From positions 293,135 through 357,134 of the forward strand of contig LUYM01000020.1 of NCBI GenBank assembly GCA_001603275.1: a stretch of 64,000 nt of DNA, read 5' to 3'. Both the position numbers and the translations under genes were made by a program. Under the pieces are notes generated by a model. That model ran no database searches. It saw only the letters and a program-made list of their open reading frames with translations, and was not told the origin of the DNA. Positions 1 through 8,274 of the stretch are shown here, piece after piece (position 1 is the stretch's first letter; every line of letters starts with the position of its first letter). This DNA is from Actinomycetales bacterium Actino_02. GTDB taxonomy: Bacteria; Actinomycetota; Actinomycetes; Propionibacteriales; Propionibacteriaceae.

Positions 1-1019
1 CCATGGAGCGGGTGTTCGCGCAGGCGCAGAAGAAGCTGATCGTGGCCTGCTTCGCCTCGCACGTCCACCGTGTCCAACAGGTGATGGACGCCGCTGTCCG
101 GCACCGCCGCAAGGTCGTCTATGTGGGCCGTTCGATGCTGCGAAACATGACTGTAGCCAGGGAACTCGGCTTCCTGCGGGTACCGGAGAACACGTTGATC
201 GAACTGAAGCAGATCGACGACTACCGCGACGACGAAGTGGTGATCATCTCCACTGGGTCGCAGGGCGAGCCGCTGAGCGCGCTGTCCCGGATCTCCAATC
301 ATGAGCACCCGGTGATCACCGCGGGCCCCGGTGACGTGGTGCTGCTGGCCTCGTCGCTGATCCCCGGCAACGAGAACTCGGTCTACCGGGTGATCAACGC
401 GCTGACTCGCAACGGGGTCAACGTGGTGCACAAGGGCAATGCCTTGGTCCATGTTTCCGGGCACGCCAGCGCGGGGGAGTTGCTCTACTGCTACAACCTG
501 CTGACGCCGAAGAATGTGCTGCCGGTCCATGGCGAGGCTCGACACCTGATCGCCAATGCCAAGCTGGCGGTCTCCACCGGCGTCCCGGCCGAGCGCACGT
601 TCGCCGTCGAGGACGGCGCCGTGATCGACCTGGCCAAGGGAGTGGCCCGAGTGGTCGGCCAGCTCGAGTGCGGCTACATCTTCGTCGACGGCCTGACCGA
701 GGGCGAGATCGGTGATGCCGAACTCACCGATCGCAAGATCCTCGGCGAGGAGGGCTTCATCACCGTGATCGCCGTGGTGAATCTGCACAGCGCCGAACTG
801 GTCAGCGGCCCGGACATTCACGCCCGTGGCTTCGCAGAGGACGACTCGGTCTTCGACGAGATTCGCCCCGAGCTTGCCGCGGCTCTCACCCGCGCTCTGG
901 TCGATGGGGCCGACGACACCTACGTCCTTCAGCAGCTACTGCGCCGCCTGATCGGACGTTGGGTGAACAACAACTTCCGGCGCCGTCCGATGATCCTGCC
1001 GATCGTGGTGGCGTCCTGA
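1..1019 (+). CDS. rnj: Ribonuclease J, C-terminal part (5' end outside window)
   Basis: This is the 3' part of a ribonuclease J gene, an RNA-processing and decay nuclease of the metallo-beta-lactamase/beta-CASP family. About 338 residues are visible and the frame is open to the left edge, so the N-terminal HxHxDH metal-binding domain lies outside the window. Visible family signs are FASHVHRVQQ in the beta-CASP region, STGSQGEP, the late catalytic motif PVHGEARHL, and the C-terminal oligomerisation domain, which ends in an Arg-rich RRRP segment. The next gene, rpmB, starts 114 bp downstream with its own ribosome-binding site. The assignment is secure; only the start is unseen. Confidence 0.93.
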   Translation, partial: MERVFAQAQKKLIVACFASHVHRVQQVMDAAVRHRRKVVYVGRSMLRNMTVARELGFLRVPENTLIELKQIDDYRDDEVVIISTGSQGEPLSALSRISNHEHPVITAGPGDVVLLASSLIPGNENSVYRVINALTRNGVNVVHKGNALVHVSGHASAGELLYCYNLLTPKNVLPVHGEARHLIANAKLAVSTGVPAERTFAVEDGAVIDLAKGVARVVGQLECGYIFVDGLTEGEIGDAELTDRKILGEEGFITVIAVVNLHSAELVSGPDIHARGFAEDDSVFDEIRPELAAALTRALVDGADDTYVLQQLLRRLIGRWVNNNFRRRPMILPIVVAS

Positions 1020-1133
1020 CCGATTGGCCAGGTGGCTGAACCGTCGGGTATCGTAGGCAGGTCCCCGCAGTGGGGGCCGTTCTTCTGGCTGCGATCGTGC
1101 GCCGGAACAGTTTGGATAACGAGGAGTACTGCG

Positions 1134-1319
1134 GTGGCTGCCGTCTGTGACATCTGCGCCAAGGGGCCCGGCTTCGGGCACAACGTGCCGTGGTCGAAGA
1201 AGAAGACCAACCGGCGCTGGAACCCGAACATCCAGCGGGTTCACGCTGTGGTGGACGGCACCCCGAAGCGCCTCAATGTGTGCACCTCCTGCCTGAAGGC
1301 CGGTCGCGTCACCCGCTGA
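1134..1319 (+). CDS. rpmB: 50S ribosomal protein L28
   Basis: Ribosomal protein L28, 61 residues, starting at GTG behind a GAGGAG ribosome-binding site at 1121-1126. The start AAVCDICAKGPGFGHNV and the pattern CDIC...CTSC (two Cys pairs, a probable zinc site) are typical of L28. A longer in-frame reading from 1032 adds 34 residues without family similarity and was rejected. The Cys-containing form, kept alongside a zinc-free paralogue, is often Zur-regulated in actinobacteria; no paralogue is visible here. A perfect palindromic terminator follows within 15 bp, so this is probably a single-gene transcript. Confidence 0.95.
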   Translation: MAAVCDICAKGPGFGHNVPWSKKKTNRRWNPNIQRVHAVVDGTPKRLNVCTSCLKAGRVTR

Positions 1320-1331
1320 ACGCATTCTGTG

Positions 1332-1359
1332 AAGAGACCCGCCCGCGGGCGGGTCTCTT
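1332..1359. terminator. Perfect palindromic terminator after rpmB
   Basis: A 28-nt perfect inverted repeat: AAGAGACCCGCC, centre CGCG, GGCGGGTCTCTT. It lies 12 bp after the rpmB stop, ends in TCTCTTGTC, and reads equally on both strands. It separates rpmB from the recG promoter. Confidence 0.8.
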
Positions 1360-1427
1360 GTCATGTCCGGACGCAGGTGATTCGGGACGCCGAGTGTCGG
1401 CGTGCGCCGGTCGTCGGTGGCTGCACC

Positions 1428-1433
1428 TAGGCT
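1428..1433 (+). promoter_or_regulatory. -10 element of a leaderless promoter for recG
   Basis: TAGGCT lies 8 nt before the recG GTG and no Shine-Dalgarno sequence is present. This fits the TANNNT pattern of leaderless actinobacterial transcripts. No convincing -35 was found. Confidence 0.5.
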
Positions 1434-1441
1434 GAACGCTC

Positions 1442-3655
1442 GTGGAGACGAACCTGGACGGCTGGCGGACGCAGGCCTGCTCGAGGCTCTATGCGCCGCT
1501 GTCCAGCGTGCTGGGTGAGCGCACGGCCAAGGAGTTTGCGGCGCTGCGGATCCAGACCGTGGGGGATCTGCTGCGCCACATTCCACGGCGCTATCTCTCC
1601 GGCACCGAGCTGACCGATCTGGCCACGCTGACCGAGGGCGACCATGTCGCGGTCGTGGCCAAGGTCGCCAACATCGAGCGTCATGCGGCTCGTCCATCCC
1701 CGGGGCGCAAGCCGGTGCCGGGACGCCTCGAAGTCACCCTCACCGACGGCAATGGACGCCTCAGCGCTACCTTCTTCGGACGCGATCATCTCCTCGACTG
1801 GTGGAGCCGGCAGCTGCAGGCCGGGGTTGCCGGGCTGTTCGTCGGCAAGGTGGGCAGCTTCCGCAATCAGCTGCAGATGAGCCACCCCGAGTTCGTCATG
1901 TTGGACGCAGGCGGACGGGTTGTGGCCACCAGCGAGGAGAAGGCCTTGATGGCCGAACTGGCCAGCACTGGCCTGGTCGGCATGTACCCGGCCACCGCGA
2001 AGCTGCACACCTGGAAGGTGGCCGAGTGCGCCCGGCTGGCCCTGGCCAGCGTCGAGGGCGTCGAGGATCCGTGGCCGTCCTGGGTGCTCGGGCGGGCTGG
2101 TGTGCTCGGATTGAGCGAAGCCCTGGCCGCCGTTCATCAGCCGGCCACCTTGGCGCAGGCCGAGCAAGGTGCCCAGCGGCTCCGCTTCGACGAGGCGCTG
2201 TCCACTCAGCTGACCATGGCCTATCGCCGCGCCGACGCGGCCACCCGCAAGGCCGTCCCGCGGCCGCTGGTGGCTGATGGATTGCTGGATGCCTTCGATG
2301 CCCAGCTGCCCTTCCAGCTCACCGAGGGCCAGCAGCGGGTGAGCGACGACATCCTCGACGACCTGGCCAAGGACCGCCCGATGCAGCGGCTCCTGCAAGG
2401 TGAGGTCGGCTCGGGCAAGACCGTGGTGGCGTTGCGGGCCATGCTGGCCGTGGTGGACGCCGGTGGCCAGGCGGCGCTGCTGGCGCCCACCGAGGTGCTC
2501 GCCGCGCAGCACTATCAGACGATCACCGCGCTGCTGGGCGAGCTCGGCGGTGGCCGGATGCTCGGCACTCCCGACGTGGCCACCGAGGTGGTGCTCCTGT
2601 CCGGTTCGCTGTCGACGGCTGCCAAGAAGGCGGCCATGCTGCGGGCAGCCAGCGGTGAGGCCGGGATCGTGATCGGTACCCACGCATTGCTGGCCGATCG
2701 GGTCCAGTTCGCCGAACTCGGCCTGATCGTGATCGACGAGCAGCATCGATTCGGGGTCGAGCAGCGTGCCCAGTTGGCCGAGAAGGCGACGAGCCGTCCC
2801 CATGTGCTCGTTCTCACGGCGACCCCGATCCCGCGCTCGGTGGCGATGACCATCTTCGGCGATCTGGACGTCTCCACGCTGGCCGAGTTGCCGGCCGGCC
2901 GAGCCCAGGTCTCCACGGTGGTGGTGGACGCCGCGCTGCGGCCGGCCTGGCTGGACCGGGCCTGGGAACGGGTCCGCGAGGAGGTGTCCACCGGGCGACA
3001 GGTGTTCATCGTCTGCCCGCGGATCGGTGGCCAGGGCGACACTGCCGGTGGGCTCGGAGTGATCGAGCTGGCCGAGCAGTTGTGCACCGGCCCGTTGGCC
3101 GGCTTGCGGCTCGGGGTGTTGCATGGCCAGCTTCCCGGCGATGCCAAGGATCAGGTGATGGGGGACTTCGCGGCCCAGCGGCTGGACGTCCTGGTCGCCA
3201 CCACCGTGATTGAAGTGGGTGTCGACGTCCCCAACGCCACCATGATGGTGGTCTGGGATGCCGACCGGTTCGGGATCTCCCAGCTGCATCAGCTCCGCGG
3301 ACGGATTGGCCGTGGCTCGCACCCGGGAGTGTGTCTGCTGGTCACGCAGGCCGGCGCGGCCGAGCCGTCCCGAGCCCGCCTGGACGCGGTCGCAGCAACC
3401 ACCGACGGCTTCGAACTGGCCGAGCTCGATCTTGAGCAGCGCCGGGAGGGTGACGTGCTCGGTGCCGATCAGGCCGGCACGCGATCCAGCCTGCGACTGC
3501 TGCGCGTACTGGAGCATGCCGAGCTGATCGGACAGGCGCGGGAGCTGGCAATCGAGTGTGTGGCCGCCGACCCCGAGCGAGCGGTGCCGGGCTTCGCCGA
3601 CGCGGTGCGGGCCACCGAGCTGCTGTCCGGTGGCGATTGGCTGGAGCACAACTGA
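1442..3655 (+). CDS. recG: ATP-dependent DNA helicase RecG
   Basis: RecG (737 residues) is the branched-DNA helicase that remodels stalled forks and Holliday junctions. An N-terminal wedge (OB-fold) domain occupies roughly residues 50-150. Walker A GEVGSGKT is near residues 319-326, followed by the DEXH-type box DEQHRFG, motif III TATPIPRS, and a C-terminal helicase lobe with QLRGRIGRG. The GTG start is set by the leaderless -10 box just upstream. Length and motif order are normal for the family. The gene lies between rpmB and rsmD, as in mycobacteria. Confidence 0.96.
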   Translation: METNLDGWRTQACSRLYAPLSSVLGERTAKEFAALRIQTVGDLLRHIPRRYLSGTELTDLATLTEGDHVAVVAKVANIERHAARPSPGRKPVPGRLEVTLTDGNGRLSATFFGRDHLLDWWSRQLQAGVAGLFVGKVGSFRNQLQMSHPEFVMLDAGGRVVATSEEKALMAELASTGLVGMYPATAKLHTWKVAECARLALASVEGVEDPWPSWVLGRAGVLGLSEALAAVHQPATLAQAEQGAQRLRFDEALSTQLTMAYRRADAATRKAVPRPLVADGLLDAFDAQLPFQLTEGQQRVSDDILDDLAKDRPMQRLLQGEVGSGKTVVALRAMLAVVDAGGQAALLAPTEVLAAQHYQTITALLGELGGGRMLGTPDVATEVVLLSGSLSTAAKKAAMLRAASGEAGIVIGTHALLADRVQFAELGLIVIDEQHRFGVEQRAQLAEKATSRPHVLVLTATPIPRSVAMTIFGDLDVSTLAELPAGRAQVSTVVVDAALRPAWLDRAWERVREEVSTGRQVFIVCPRIGGQGDTAGGLGVIELAEQLCTGPLAGLRLGVLHGQLPGDAKDQVMGDFAAQRLDVLVATTVIEVGVDVPNATMMVVWDADRFGISQLHQLRGRIGRGSHPGVCLLVTQAGAAEPSRARLDAVAATTDGFELAELDLEQRREGDVLGADQAGTRSSLRLLRVLEHAELIGQARELAIECVAADPERAVPGFADAVRATELLSGGDWLEHN

Positions 3656-3660
3656 GGGCC

Positions 3661-3666
3661 TAGCCT
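3661..3666 (+). promoter_or_regulatory. -10 element of a leaderless promoter for rsmD
   Basis: TAGCCT is followed by six bases and then the rsmD GTG. It overlaps the last bases before the intergenic gap and no Shine-Dalgarno sequence is seen. rsmD may be transcribed independently of recG. Confidence 0.5.
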
Positions 3667-3672
3667 GAGCCG

Positions 3673-4260
3673 GTGACCAGGATCATCGCGGGAGCGCGAC
3701 GTGGCCAGCGGCTGCGCACCCCCGACCATCCGGGCACCCGTCCGACCAGTGACCGGGTCCGTGAGGCCGCCTTCTCGCTGATCACCGACTGGGCCGGCAC
3801 GGCCGGTGAGCCGTCGGGAACCTGTCTGCACGGCTTCAGCTTCCTCGATCTGTATGCCGGAACGGCCGCCGTGGCCTTGGAGGCGGCCAGCCGTGGGGCA
3901 GCTCCGGTCTGGGCCGTCGAGTCCGATCAGCGAGCGGTGTCGGTGGCCCGGCGCAATGTGGCCGACACCAGGCTGGACGTCCGGGTGCTTGCCGGACGGG
4001 TGGAGCGAATCCTGACCGGAGATGCTCCGACGGCGTTCGACGTGATCTGGGCCGACCCGCCGTATGCGGTTGACCTGACCCAGTTGAGCCCGGTGCTCAC
4101 TGCCGCCTTCGAAGGCGGCTGGCTGGCTGCGGACGGACTGTTCGTCCTCGAGCGGGCATCGAGAGATGCACCCCCCAGTTGGCCCGATCAGATAGCCGAC
4201 AGCTGGCTTCGACGTTACGGTGAGACGACGCTCTACTTCGCTGCCAGCGCCGGAAGGTGA
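3673..4260 (+). CDS. rsmD: 16S rRNA (guanine966-N2)-methyltransferase RsmD
   Basis: RsmD (195 residues) methylates G966 of 16S rRNA using S-adenosylmethionine. The N-terminus IIAGARRGQRLRTP and TRPTSDRVREAAFS are diagnostic. The SAM-binding loop is LDLYAGTAAVALEAASRG near residues 57-74, and the catalytic motif is DPPY in VIWADPPYAVDL. The GTG start is fixed by the TAGCCT box. coaD follows after 3 bp, so the two are probably cotranscribed, the usual pairing of these genes in bacteria. Confidence 0.95.
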   Translation: MTRIIAGARRGQRLRTPDHPGTRPTSDRVREAAFSLITDWAGTAGEPSGTCLHGFSFLDLYAGTAAVALEAASRGAAPVWAVESDQRAVSVARRNVADTRLDVRVLAGRVERILTGDAPTAFDVIWADPPYAVDLTQLSPVLTAAFEGGWLAADGLFVLERASRDAPPSWPDQIADSWLRRYGETTLYFAASAGR

Positions 4261-4263
4261 AAT

Positions 4264-4755
4264 GTGTTAGCCGTCTGCCCCGGATCCTTCGATCCGATCA
4301 CCTACGGGCATCTCGACATCATCACCCGAGCCGCCCGGCTGTTTGACGAGGTCGTGGTCGCGGTGGGCCAGAACTCCACCAAGCGCTACCTTTTCGATGC
4401 TCAGCAGCGCGTGGAGCTTGCCGCCCAGGCCACCGCCGACATCCCCGGAGTGCGGGTCGAGCCGCTCACCGGTTTGCTCGTTGATTTCGTCACCTCGCAC
4501 GGTGCGCGAGTCGTGGTGAAGGGCGTCCGATTCGCCTCGGATTTCGACTTCGAACTGCAGATGGCTCATCTGAATTCGGTAGTTGGCGGAGTCGAAACTA
4601 TTATTCTCCCCGCATCGTCTGTGTGGGGGACGCTGTCATCGACGATGATTCGCGAGATTGCATCCCACGGTGGCGATGTGTCTGAGTTCGTCCCAGAAGT
4701 GGTCTCCCGGCGGATCCGCCAAATCGCCGGCAGGAAGGAGCAAGCAGATGGTTGA
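4264..4755 (+). CDS. coaD: Phosphopantetheine adenylyltransferase
   Basis: CoaD (163 residues) carries out the penultimate step of coenzyme A synthesis, joining ATP and 4'-phosphopantetheine. The nucleotidyltransferase motif PGSFDPITYGHLDII is at the N-terminus. RYLF, VVKGVRFASDFDFELQMAHLN and the ISSTMIRE-like SSTMIREIA motif follow in the expected order. An ATG two bases upstream meets a stop at once, so GTG 4264 is used. A GGAAGG ribosome-binding site lies in the end of rsmD. It overlaps the next gene by 8 bp. Confidence 0.97.
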   Translation: MLAVCPGSFDPITYGHLDIITRAARLFDEVVVAVGQNSTKRYLFDAQQRVELAAQATADIPGVRVEPLTGLLVDFVTSHGARVVVKGVRFASDFDFELQMAHLNSVVGGVETIILPASSVWGTLSSTMIREIASHGGDVSEFVPEVVSRRIRQIAGRKEQADG

Positions 4756-5245
4756 GCGGACCCACCAGGTCCTTCAGCAGCTGCGTGAGTTGGTCAGCAC
4801 GGCCAAGAGTGTGCCGATGTCGGCATCCTGCATGGTGAATCGCACGGAGGCGATCTCGCTGATCGACCAGGCCGCCCAGGCCCTGATCGACGACACCCAG
4901 GAGGCGCAGCGGGTTGCCGCAACGTCGCTGGAAACCCTCGAGCGCGCGCAAGCCGAAGCACGACAGATCATCGAAGCCGCCGAGGAGAAGGCCCGGTTCC
5001 TGGCCGGCCAGTCCGAGGTGGTCGAGGAGGCCAAGCGCAAGGCGGCCCAGCTGGAGACCAAAGCCCTCAGTGACGCCGAGGCGCTGCGTCGGGAAGCCGA
5101 CGCCTACGTCGATGCGCGAATCGCCAGCTTCGAGGCCGGCCTGCACAAGACGATGTCCCAAGTGCGCACCATGCGTGAGCGGCTCTCTCAGCGCTCGGCC
5201 CTGGACGACACCAATACCCAAGCGCTGCCTCGGCTGCGCGACTGA
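4748..5245 (+). CDS. DivIVA-domain septation protein, SepIVA-like
   Basis: A 165-residue, mostly coiled-coil protein rich in Ala, Glu, Gln and Arg, without membrane segments. By sequence style and by position between coaD and yceD it matches the mycobacterial SepIVA (Rv2927c-like) group, DivIVA-related proteins that act in septation and polar growth. The coiled coil runs from about residue 35 to 150. The start ATG lies inside the coaD 3' end, which suggests translational coupling. An upstream in-frame ATG (4658) would lie wholly inside coaD and was rejected. The cell-division role is an inference from family and synteny. Confidence 0.75.
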   Translation: MVERTHQVLQQLRELVSTAKSVPMSASCMVNRTEAISLIDQAAQALIDDTQEAQRVAATSLETLERAQAEARQIIEAAEEKARFLAGQSEVVEEAKRKAAQLETKALSDAEALRREADAYVDARIASFEAGLHKTMSQVRTMRERLSQRSALDDTNTQALPRLRD

Positions 5246-5258
5246 TTCGGACTCGCTT

Positions 5259-5288
5259 TTGTGTGCCGGACCTCCGGCACGGTAGAGT
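5259..5288 (+). promoter_or_regulatory. Promoter for yceD-rpmF-rnc-mutM
   Basis: TTGTGT at 5259-5264 and TAGAGT at 5283-5288 are 18 bp apart, in the 91-bp gap before yceD. A ribosome-binding site AAAGGGA (5324-5330) follows before the GTG. The -35 is a fair match only. Confidence 0.5.
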
Positions 5289-5336
5289 CCTCCTTTGGTT
5301 ACGACGCTGTCGAACCGCGTGTGAAAGGGATACCTC

Positions 5337-5897
5337 GTGCCTCCCCGTCTGCCGGACTCTCGCTCGGGTCTTGTGATTGATACTCATGAGCTGAGTCGTC
5401 GGGCTGGCGTGCTGAAGGAGATCACTCAGGTCGCTCAGGCACCCGCGGATCTCGGCATCGAAGTGATCGGGGTGCCACTCGGCTCACCCATTGAGTTCAG
5501 CCTGCGGCTGGAGTCGGTGGTGGAGGGGGTGCTGGTCACCGGAACTGCCGTTGTGCAACTGCAGGGCAACTGTGCACGCTGTCTGGATGAGATCTCCGAG
5601 ACTGAGGAGATCGACCTTCAGGAGCTGTACTGCTACCCGGGCAAGGAGCTCGACGATCCGGAAGCCAGTCGCATCGAGGGAGAATTGATCGACCTCGAAC
5701 CCGTCCTGCGGGACGCAGTGGTACTCGATTTGCCGTTCACGCCGTTGTGCCGCCCGGATTGTGCCGGGTTGTGTCCCGAATGCGGGGCCAACCTGAACCA
5801 CGACCCGGATCACGGTCACGCTGAGCCTGTCGATCCTCGATGGGCTGAGTTGACGGAGTGGGCGCAACCCAGCAACGACACGAAGAACAAGGAGTAA
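5337..5897 (+). CDS. yceD: YceD family protein (DUF177)
   Basis: A 186-residue DUF177/YceD protein. The family accompanies rpmF throughout bacteria and is linked to 23S rRNA/ribosome accumulation, though its molecular role is not settled. Visible signs are the mid-protein CARCLDE and the C-terminal Cys cluster [16 protein letters not shown], followed by a His-rich stretch, which suggests a bound metal. The GTG start follows AAAGGGA. It lies 4 bp from rpmF, almost certainly in one transcript. Confidence 0.92.
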   Translation: MPPRLPDSRSGLVIDTHELSRRAGVLKEITQVAQAPADLGIEVIGVPLGSPIEFSLRLESVVEGVLVTGTAVVQLQGNCARCLDEISETEEIDLQELYCYPGKELDDPEASRIEGELIDLEPVLRDAVVLDLPFTPLCRPDCAGLCPECGANLNHDPDHGHAEPVDPRWAELTEWAQPSNDTKNKE

Positions 5898-5901
5898 CGC
5901 C

Positions 5902-6093
5902 GTGGCCGTTCCCAAGCGGAGAATGTCCCGTGCCAACACCAGGGCTCGCCGCTCGCAGTGGAAGACCACTGCTCCGACGCTGGTGACGTGCGCGAATGCC
6001 GCCTGCGGCGCCAAGCACCTGCCGCACACTGCGTGCCCCGAATGTGGCCAGTACGGCCCGCGGGCTGCGCGCCGTCAGGTTCTGGACGCCTGA
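5902..6093 (+). CDS. rpmF: 50S ribosomal protein L32
   Basis: L32, 63 residues, with the conserved start [19 protein letters not shown] and a zinc-ribbon of two Cys pairs (CANAAC and CPEC). GTG start with AAGGAG at 5888-5893 in the end of yceD. The downstream rnc reading frame has no normal start codon after the rpmF stop, so the two genes probably overlap. Confidence 0.96.
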   Translation: MAVPKRRMSRANTRARRSQWKTTAPTLVTCANAACGAKHLPHTACPECGQYGPRAARRQVLDA

Positions 6094-6832
6094 GACTCCG
6101 GCCACGTCCGGAACACCAGCGGCCTCCAGCCGCGCCCTGCAGCTGATTGAACAGCTGGGGATCGACCTCGACCCCCAGCTGTTTCGGCTTGCCATGACCC
6201 ATCGCTCCTACGCGTACGAGAACGGCGGTCTGCCGCACAACGAGCGCCTGGAGTTCCTCGGCGATGCCGTGCTGGGCATCGTGGTCACCGAGTACCTGTA
6301 TTTGACCTACCCGGAGCTGCCCGAAGGCCGGCTCGCCAAGCTGCGCGCTGCCGTGGTCAACTCGCACAGCCTGGCCGACGTGGCCCGCGATCTGGATCTT
6401 GGCGATGAGATCCTGCTCGGAAAGGGCGAGCAGACCACAGGTGGGTCGGACAAGTCGTCCATCCTGGCCGACTCGCTGGAGGCCTTCCTCGGCTCGGTGC
6501 TGATCTCGGCCGGACGGGACGCCGCCGACCGGCTGATCCACCACCTGTTCGACCCGCTGGTCGCCAAGGCGGCCGCGCTCGGTGCCGGTCTGGACTGGAA
6601 GACCAGCCTCCAGGAGTTCTGCGCCGACCATAACCTGGGCGGTCCGTCCTATCGGATCACGGAGTCTGGGCCCGATCACGACAAGCGCTTCGAGGCGGTG
6701 GCCGTGGTCGGTGAAGAGACCTTCGAGTCGGGCTCCGGAACCTCGAAGAAGCTTGCTGAGCAGGGTGCCGCGGAGAATGCCTTCACGACCCTGGCCCGTC
6801 GGCTGGATCCGGTCGGGCAGATACCGGTCTGA
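6044..6832 (+). CDS. rnc: Ribonuclease III (start uncertain)
   Basis: RNase III cleaves double-stranded RNA and processes rRNA precursors. The catalytic signature [13 protein letters not shown], with its Glu/Asp metal ligands, and a C-terminal dsRNA-binding domain ([10 protein letters not shown] to the Ala-rich end) are clear. The conserved fold begins near position 6137 ([16 protein letters not shown]). Between the rpmF stop and that point the frame has no ATG, GTG or TTG. GTG 6044, inside rpmF, is the nearest standard start and gives 262 residues, slightly long. ATG 5996 or a CTG at 6137/6143 are alternatives. The gene ends 1 bp into mutM. Confidence 0.9.
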   Translation: MASTARGLRAVRFWTPETPATSGTPAASSRALQLIEQLGIDLDPQLFRLAMTHRSYAYENGGLPHNERLEFLGDAVLGIVVTEYLYLTYPELPEGRLAKLRAAVVNSHSLADVARDLDLGDEILLGKGEQTTGGSDKSSILADSLEAFLGSVLISAGRDAADRLIHHLFDPLVAKAAALGAGLDWKTSLQEFCADHNLGGPSYRITESGPDHDKRFEAVAVVGEETFESGSGTSKKLAEQGAAENAFTTLARRLDPVGQIPV

Positions 6833-7692
6833 TGCCCGAGCTGCCGGAGGTCGAAGTTGTCCGCCGGGGGCTGTCCACGGCGGTCGATGGCCGCCGCATC
6901 GCCGAGGTGAGGGTGCTGCATCCTCGTCCGGTTCGGCGGCATCCGGGTGGCCCGGACGATTTCGCACTGAGCCTGGTCGGGCGCACTTTCGCCGAGCCGA
7001 AGCGTCGCGGCAAGTACCTGTGGCTGCCGTTCACCGATGGGGACGCCCTGCTGGCCCACCTCGGAATGAGCGGCCAGTTCCGCGTCGATGACAGCGACCA
7101 GCCACTGCCACAGCACTGTCGGGTGGTTTTCGGCTTCGCCGATGGTGGGCCGCAGCTGAGATTTGCCGACCAGCGGATGTTCGGCGGCCTGGCCATCAGC
7201 GTGGGTGGCGCCGAACTCCCTGACGAGGTGGCCCATATCGCCATCGATCTGCTCGACCCTGGGCTCGACCGGGCCGCGCTGGTGTCCAGGATTCGCTCGC
7301 GCAGCTCGGGGATCAAGCGCGTGCTGCTGAACCAGGAGATCGTGTCGGGGATTGGCAATATCTACGCCGACGAGGCGTTGTGGCTGGCCCGACTGCACTA
7401 CGACACTCCCGCGAACACCATCTCCGCGGCCAAGCTCACCGAACTGCTGGACGCGGCCCGGCAGGTGATGAGCGAAGCTCTGGCCGTGGGCGGCACCTCT
7501 TTCGATTCGCTCTATGTGAACGTCAATGGGTCCTCGGGCTACTTCGAGCGATCGCTGAATGCCTATGGTCGCGAAGGGCTGCCCTGCCTGCGTTGCGGAC
7601 GTCCCATGGTGCGCGAGCCATTCATGAACCGGTCGTCGTTTCGGTGCCCGTCCTGCCAGCGCCCACCGCGTCGCGCGGCCGACCGCGGCTGA
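6832..7692 (+). CDS. mutM: Formamidopyrimidine-DNA glycosylase
   Basis: MutM/Fpg (286 residues) is a bifunctional glycosylase/AP lyase that removes 8-oxoguanine. The mature N-terminus [13 protein letters not shown] carries the catalytic Pro2 and Glu3. KRRGKYLWL holds the conserved Lys, and the C-terminal zinc finger has CLRCGRP and CPSC. The start ATG overlaps the rnc stop by one base (TGATG), so translation is coupled. The rnc-mutM pairing is standard in actinobacteria. Confidence 0.97.
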   Translation: MPELPEVEVVRRGLSTAVDGRRIAEVRVLHPRPVRRHPGGPDDFALSLVGRTFAEPKRRGKYLWLPFTDGDALLAHLGMSGQFRVDDSDQPLPQHCRVVFGFADGGPQLRFADQRMFGGLAISVGGAELPDEVAHIAIDLLDPGLDRAALVSRIRSRSSGIKRVLLNQEIVSGIGNIYADEALWLARLHYDTPANTISAAKLTELLDAARQVMSEALAVGGTSFDSLYVNVNGSSGYFERSLNAYGREGLPCLRCGRPMVREPFMNRSSFRCPSCQRPPRRAADRG

Positions 7693-7698
7693 GCCAGA

Positions 7699-7704
7699 TA
7701 TTGT
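7699..7704 (+). promoter_or_regulatory. -10 element of a leaderless promoter for the GtrA-like gene
   Basis: TATTGT lies 8 nt before the GTG at 7713. No Shine-Dalgarno sequence separates them. It selects the short start over a much longer open frame that overlaps mutM. Confidence 0.5.
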
Positions 7705-7712
7705 TCCCAGTT

Positions 7713-8273
7713 GTGAGCCCAGCCGACCTGTACCGCCGCTACGGCCATGTGGCGCGGCAATTCGTGAAGTTCGGGATGGTCGGCGGCGCTGGCGTCCTAG
7801 TCAACATGGTGGTCGCCGTCGTGATGAACAAGCTGCACGGTGGCACCTCGCACGCCCAGGACATCCTGTGGTCGCTGCCGGGCACCGCCTACAACCTGCG
7901 GTTCACCTCGCTGGTCTGGATCGTGGGCTTCCTGGTGGCGAACCTGTTCAACTTCCAGCTCAACCGCTCGTGGACCTTCCGGGACACCAAGGCTGCGCCC
8001 TGGCTGGCCGAGTTCTGGCCCTTCCTGGCCGTCGGGAGTGTGGCCGCGCTGATCGGGCTTTTCATCAAGATCGGCTTCACCAACCCGACGTCGCCGATCT
8101 ACCTGCCCGAGCCGTGGTTCCACGAGAATTCCGGACTCTCCTCCCGGGAGTACTGGTCTCAGCTGTTCACCATCGTGATCACCACTCCGATCAACTTCGT
8201 GGTGAACAAGCTGTGGACGTTCCGTCACATCCGTGGCCGCCATGCGGCGGCGTCCGAGTCGAGCGCGGGCTGA
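7713..8273 (+). CDS. GtrA-like membrane protein
   Basis: A 186-residue protein with four hydrophobic helices in the GtrA/DPMS arrangement. RQFVKFGMVGGAGVLVNMVV forms helix 1, FLVANLFNFQLNRSWTF ends helix 2 with the family NRxWTF motif, and NFVVNKLWTFRH repeats it after helix 4. GtrA proteins are thought to move or help flip polyprenyl-linked sugars for cell-envelope glycosylation. A longer reading from 7380 overlaps mutM and lacks similarity. The gene lies 1 bp before smc; its substrate is unknown. Confidence 0.85.
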   Translation: MSPADLYRRYGHVARQFVKFGMVGGAGVLVNMVVAVVMNKLHGGTSHAQDILWSLPGTAYNLRFTSLVWIVGFLVANLFNFQLNRSWTFRDTKAAPWLAEFWPFLAVGSVAALIGLFIKIGFTNPTSPIYLPEPWFHENSGLSSREYWSQLFTIVITTPINFVVNKLWTFRHIRGRHAAASESSAG

Positions 8274-8274
8274 G

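Noticed and set aside
1427..3649. A 740-residue open frame on the minus strand across recG
   Set aside because: It is antisense to a complete recG, rich in Gly/Gln/His/Leu as expected from a reversed high-GC frame, and has no family similarity or promoter. The same holds for long minus frames over smc, sdhA, pheT and comM.
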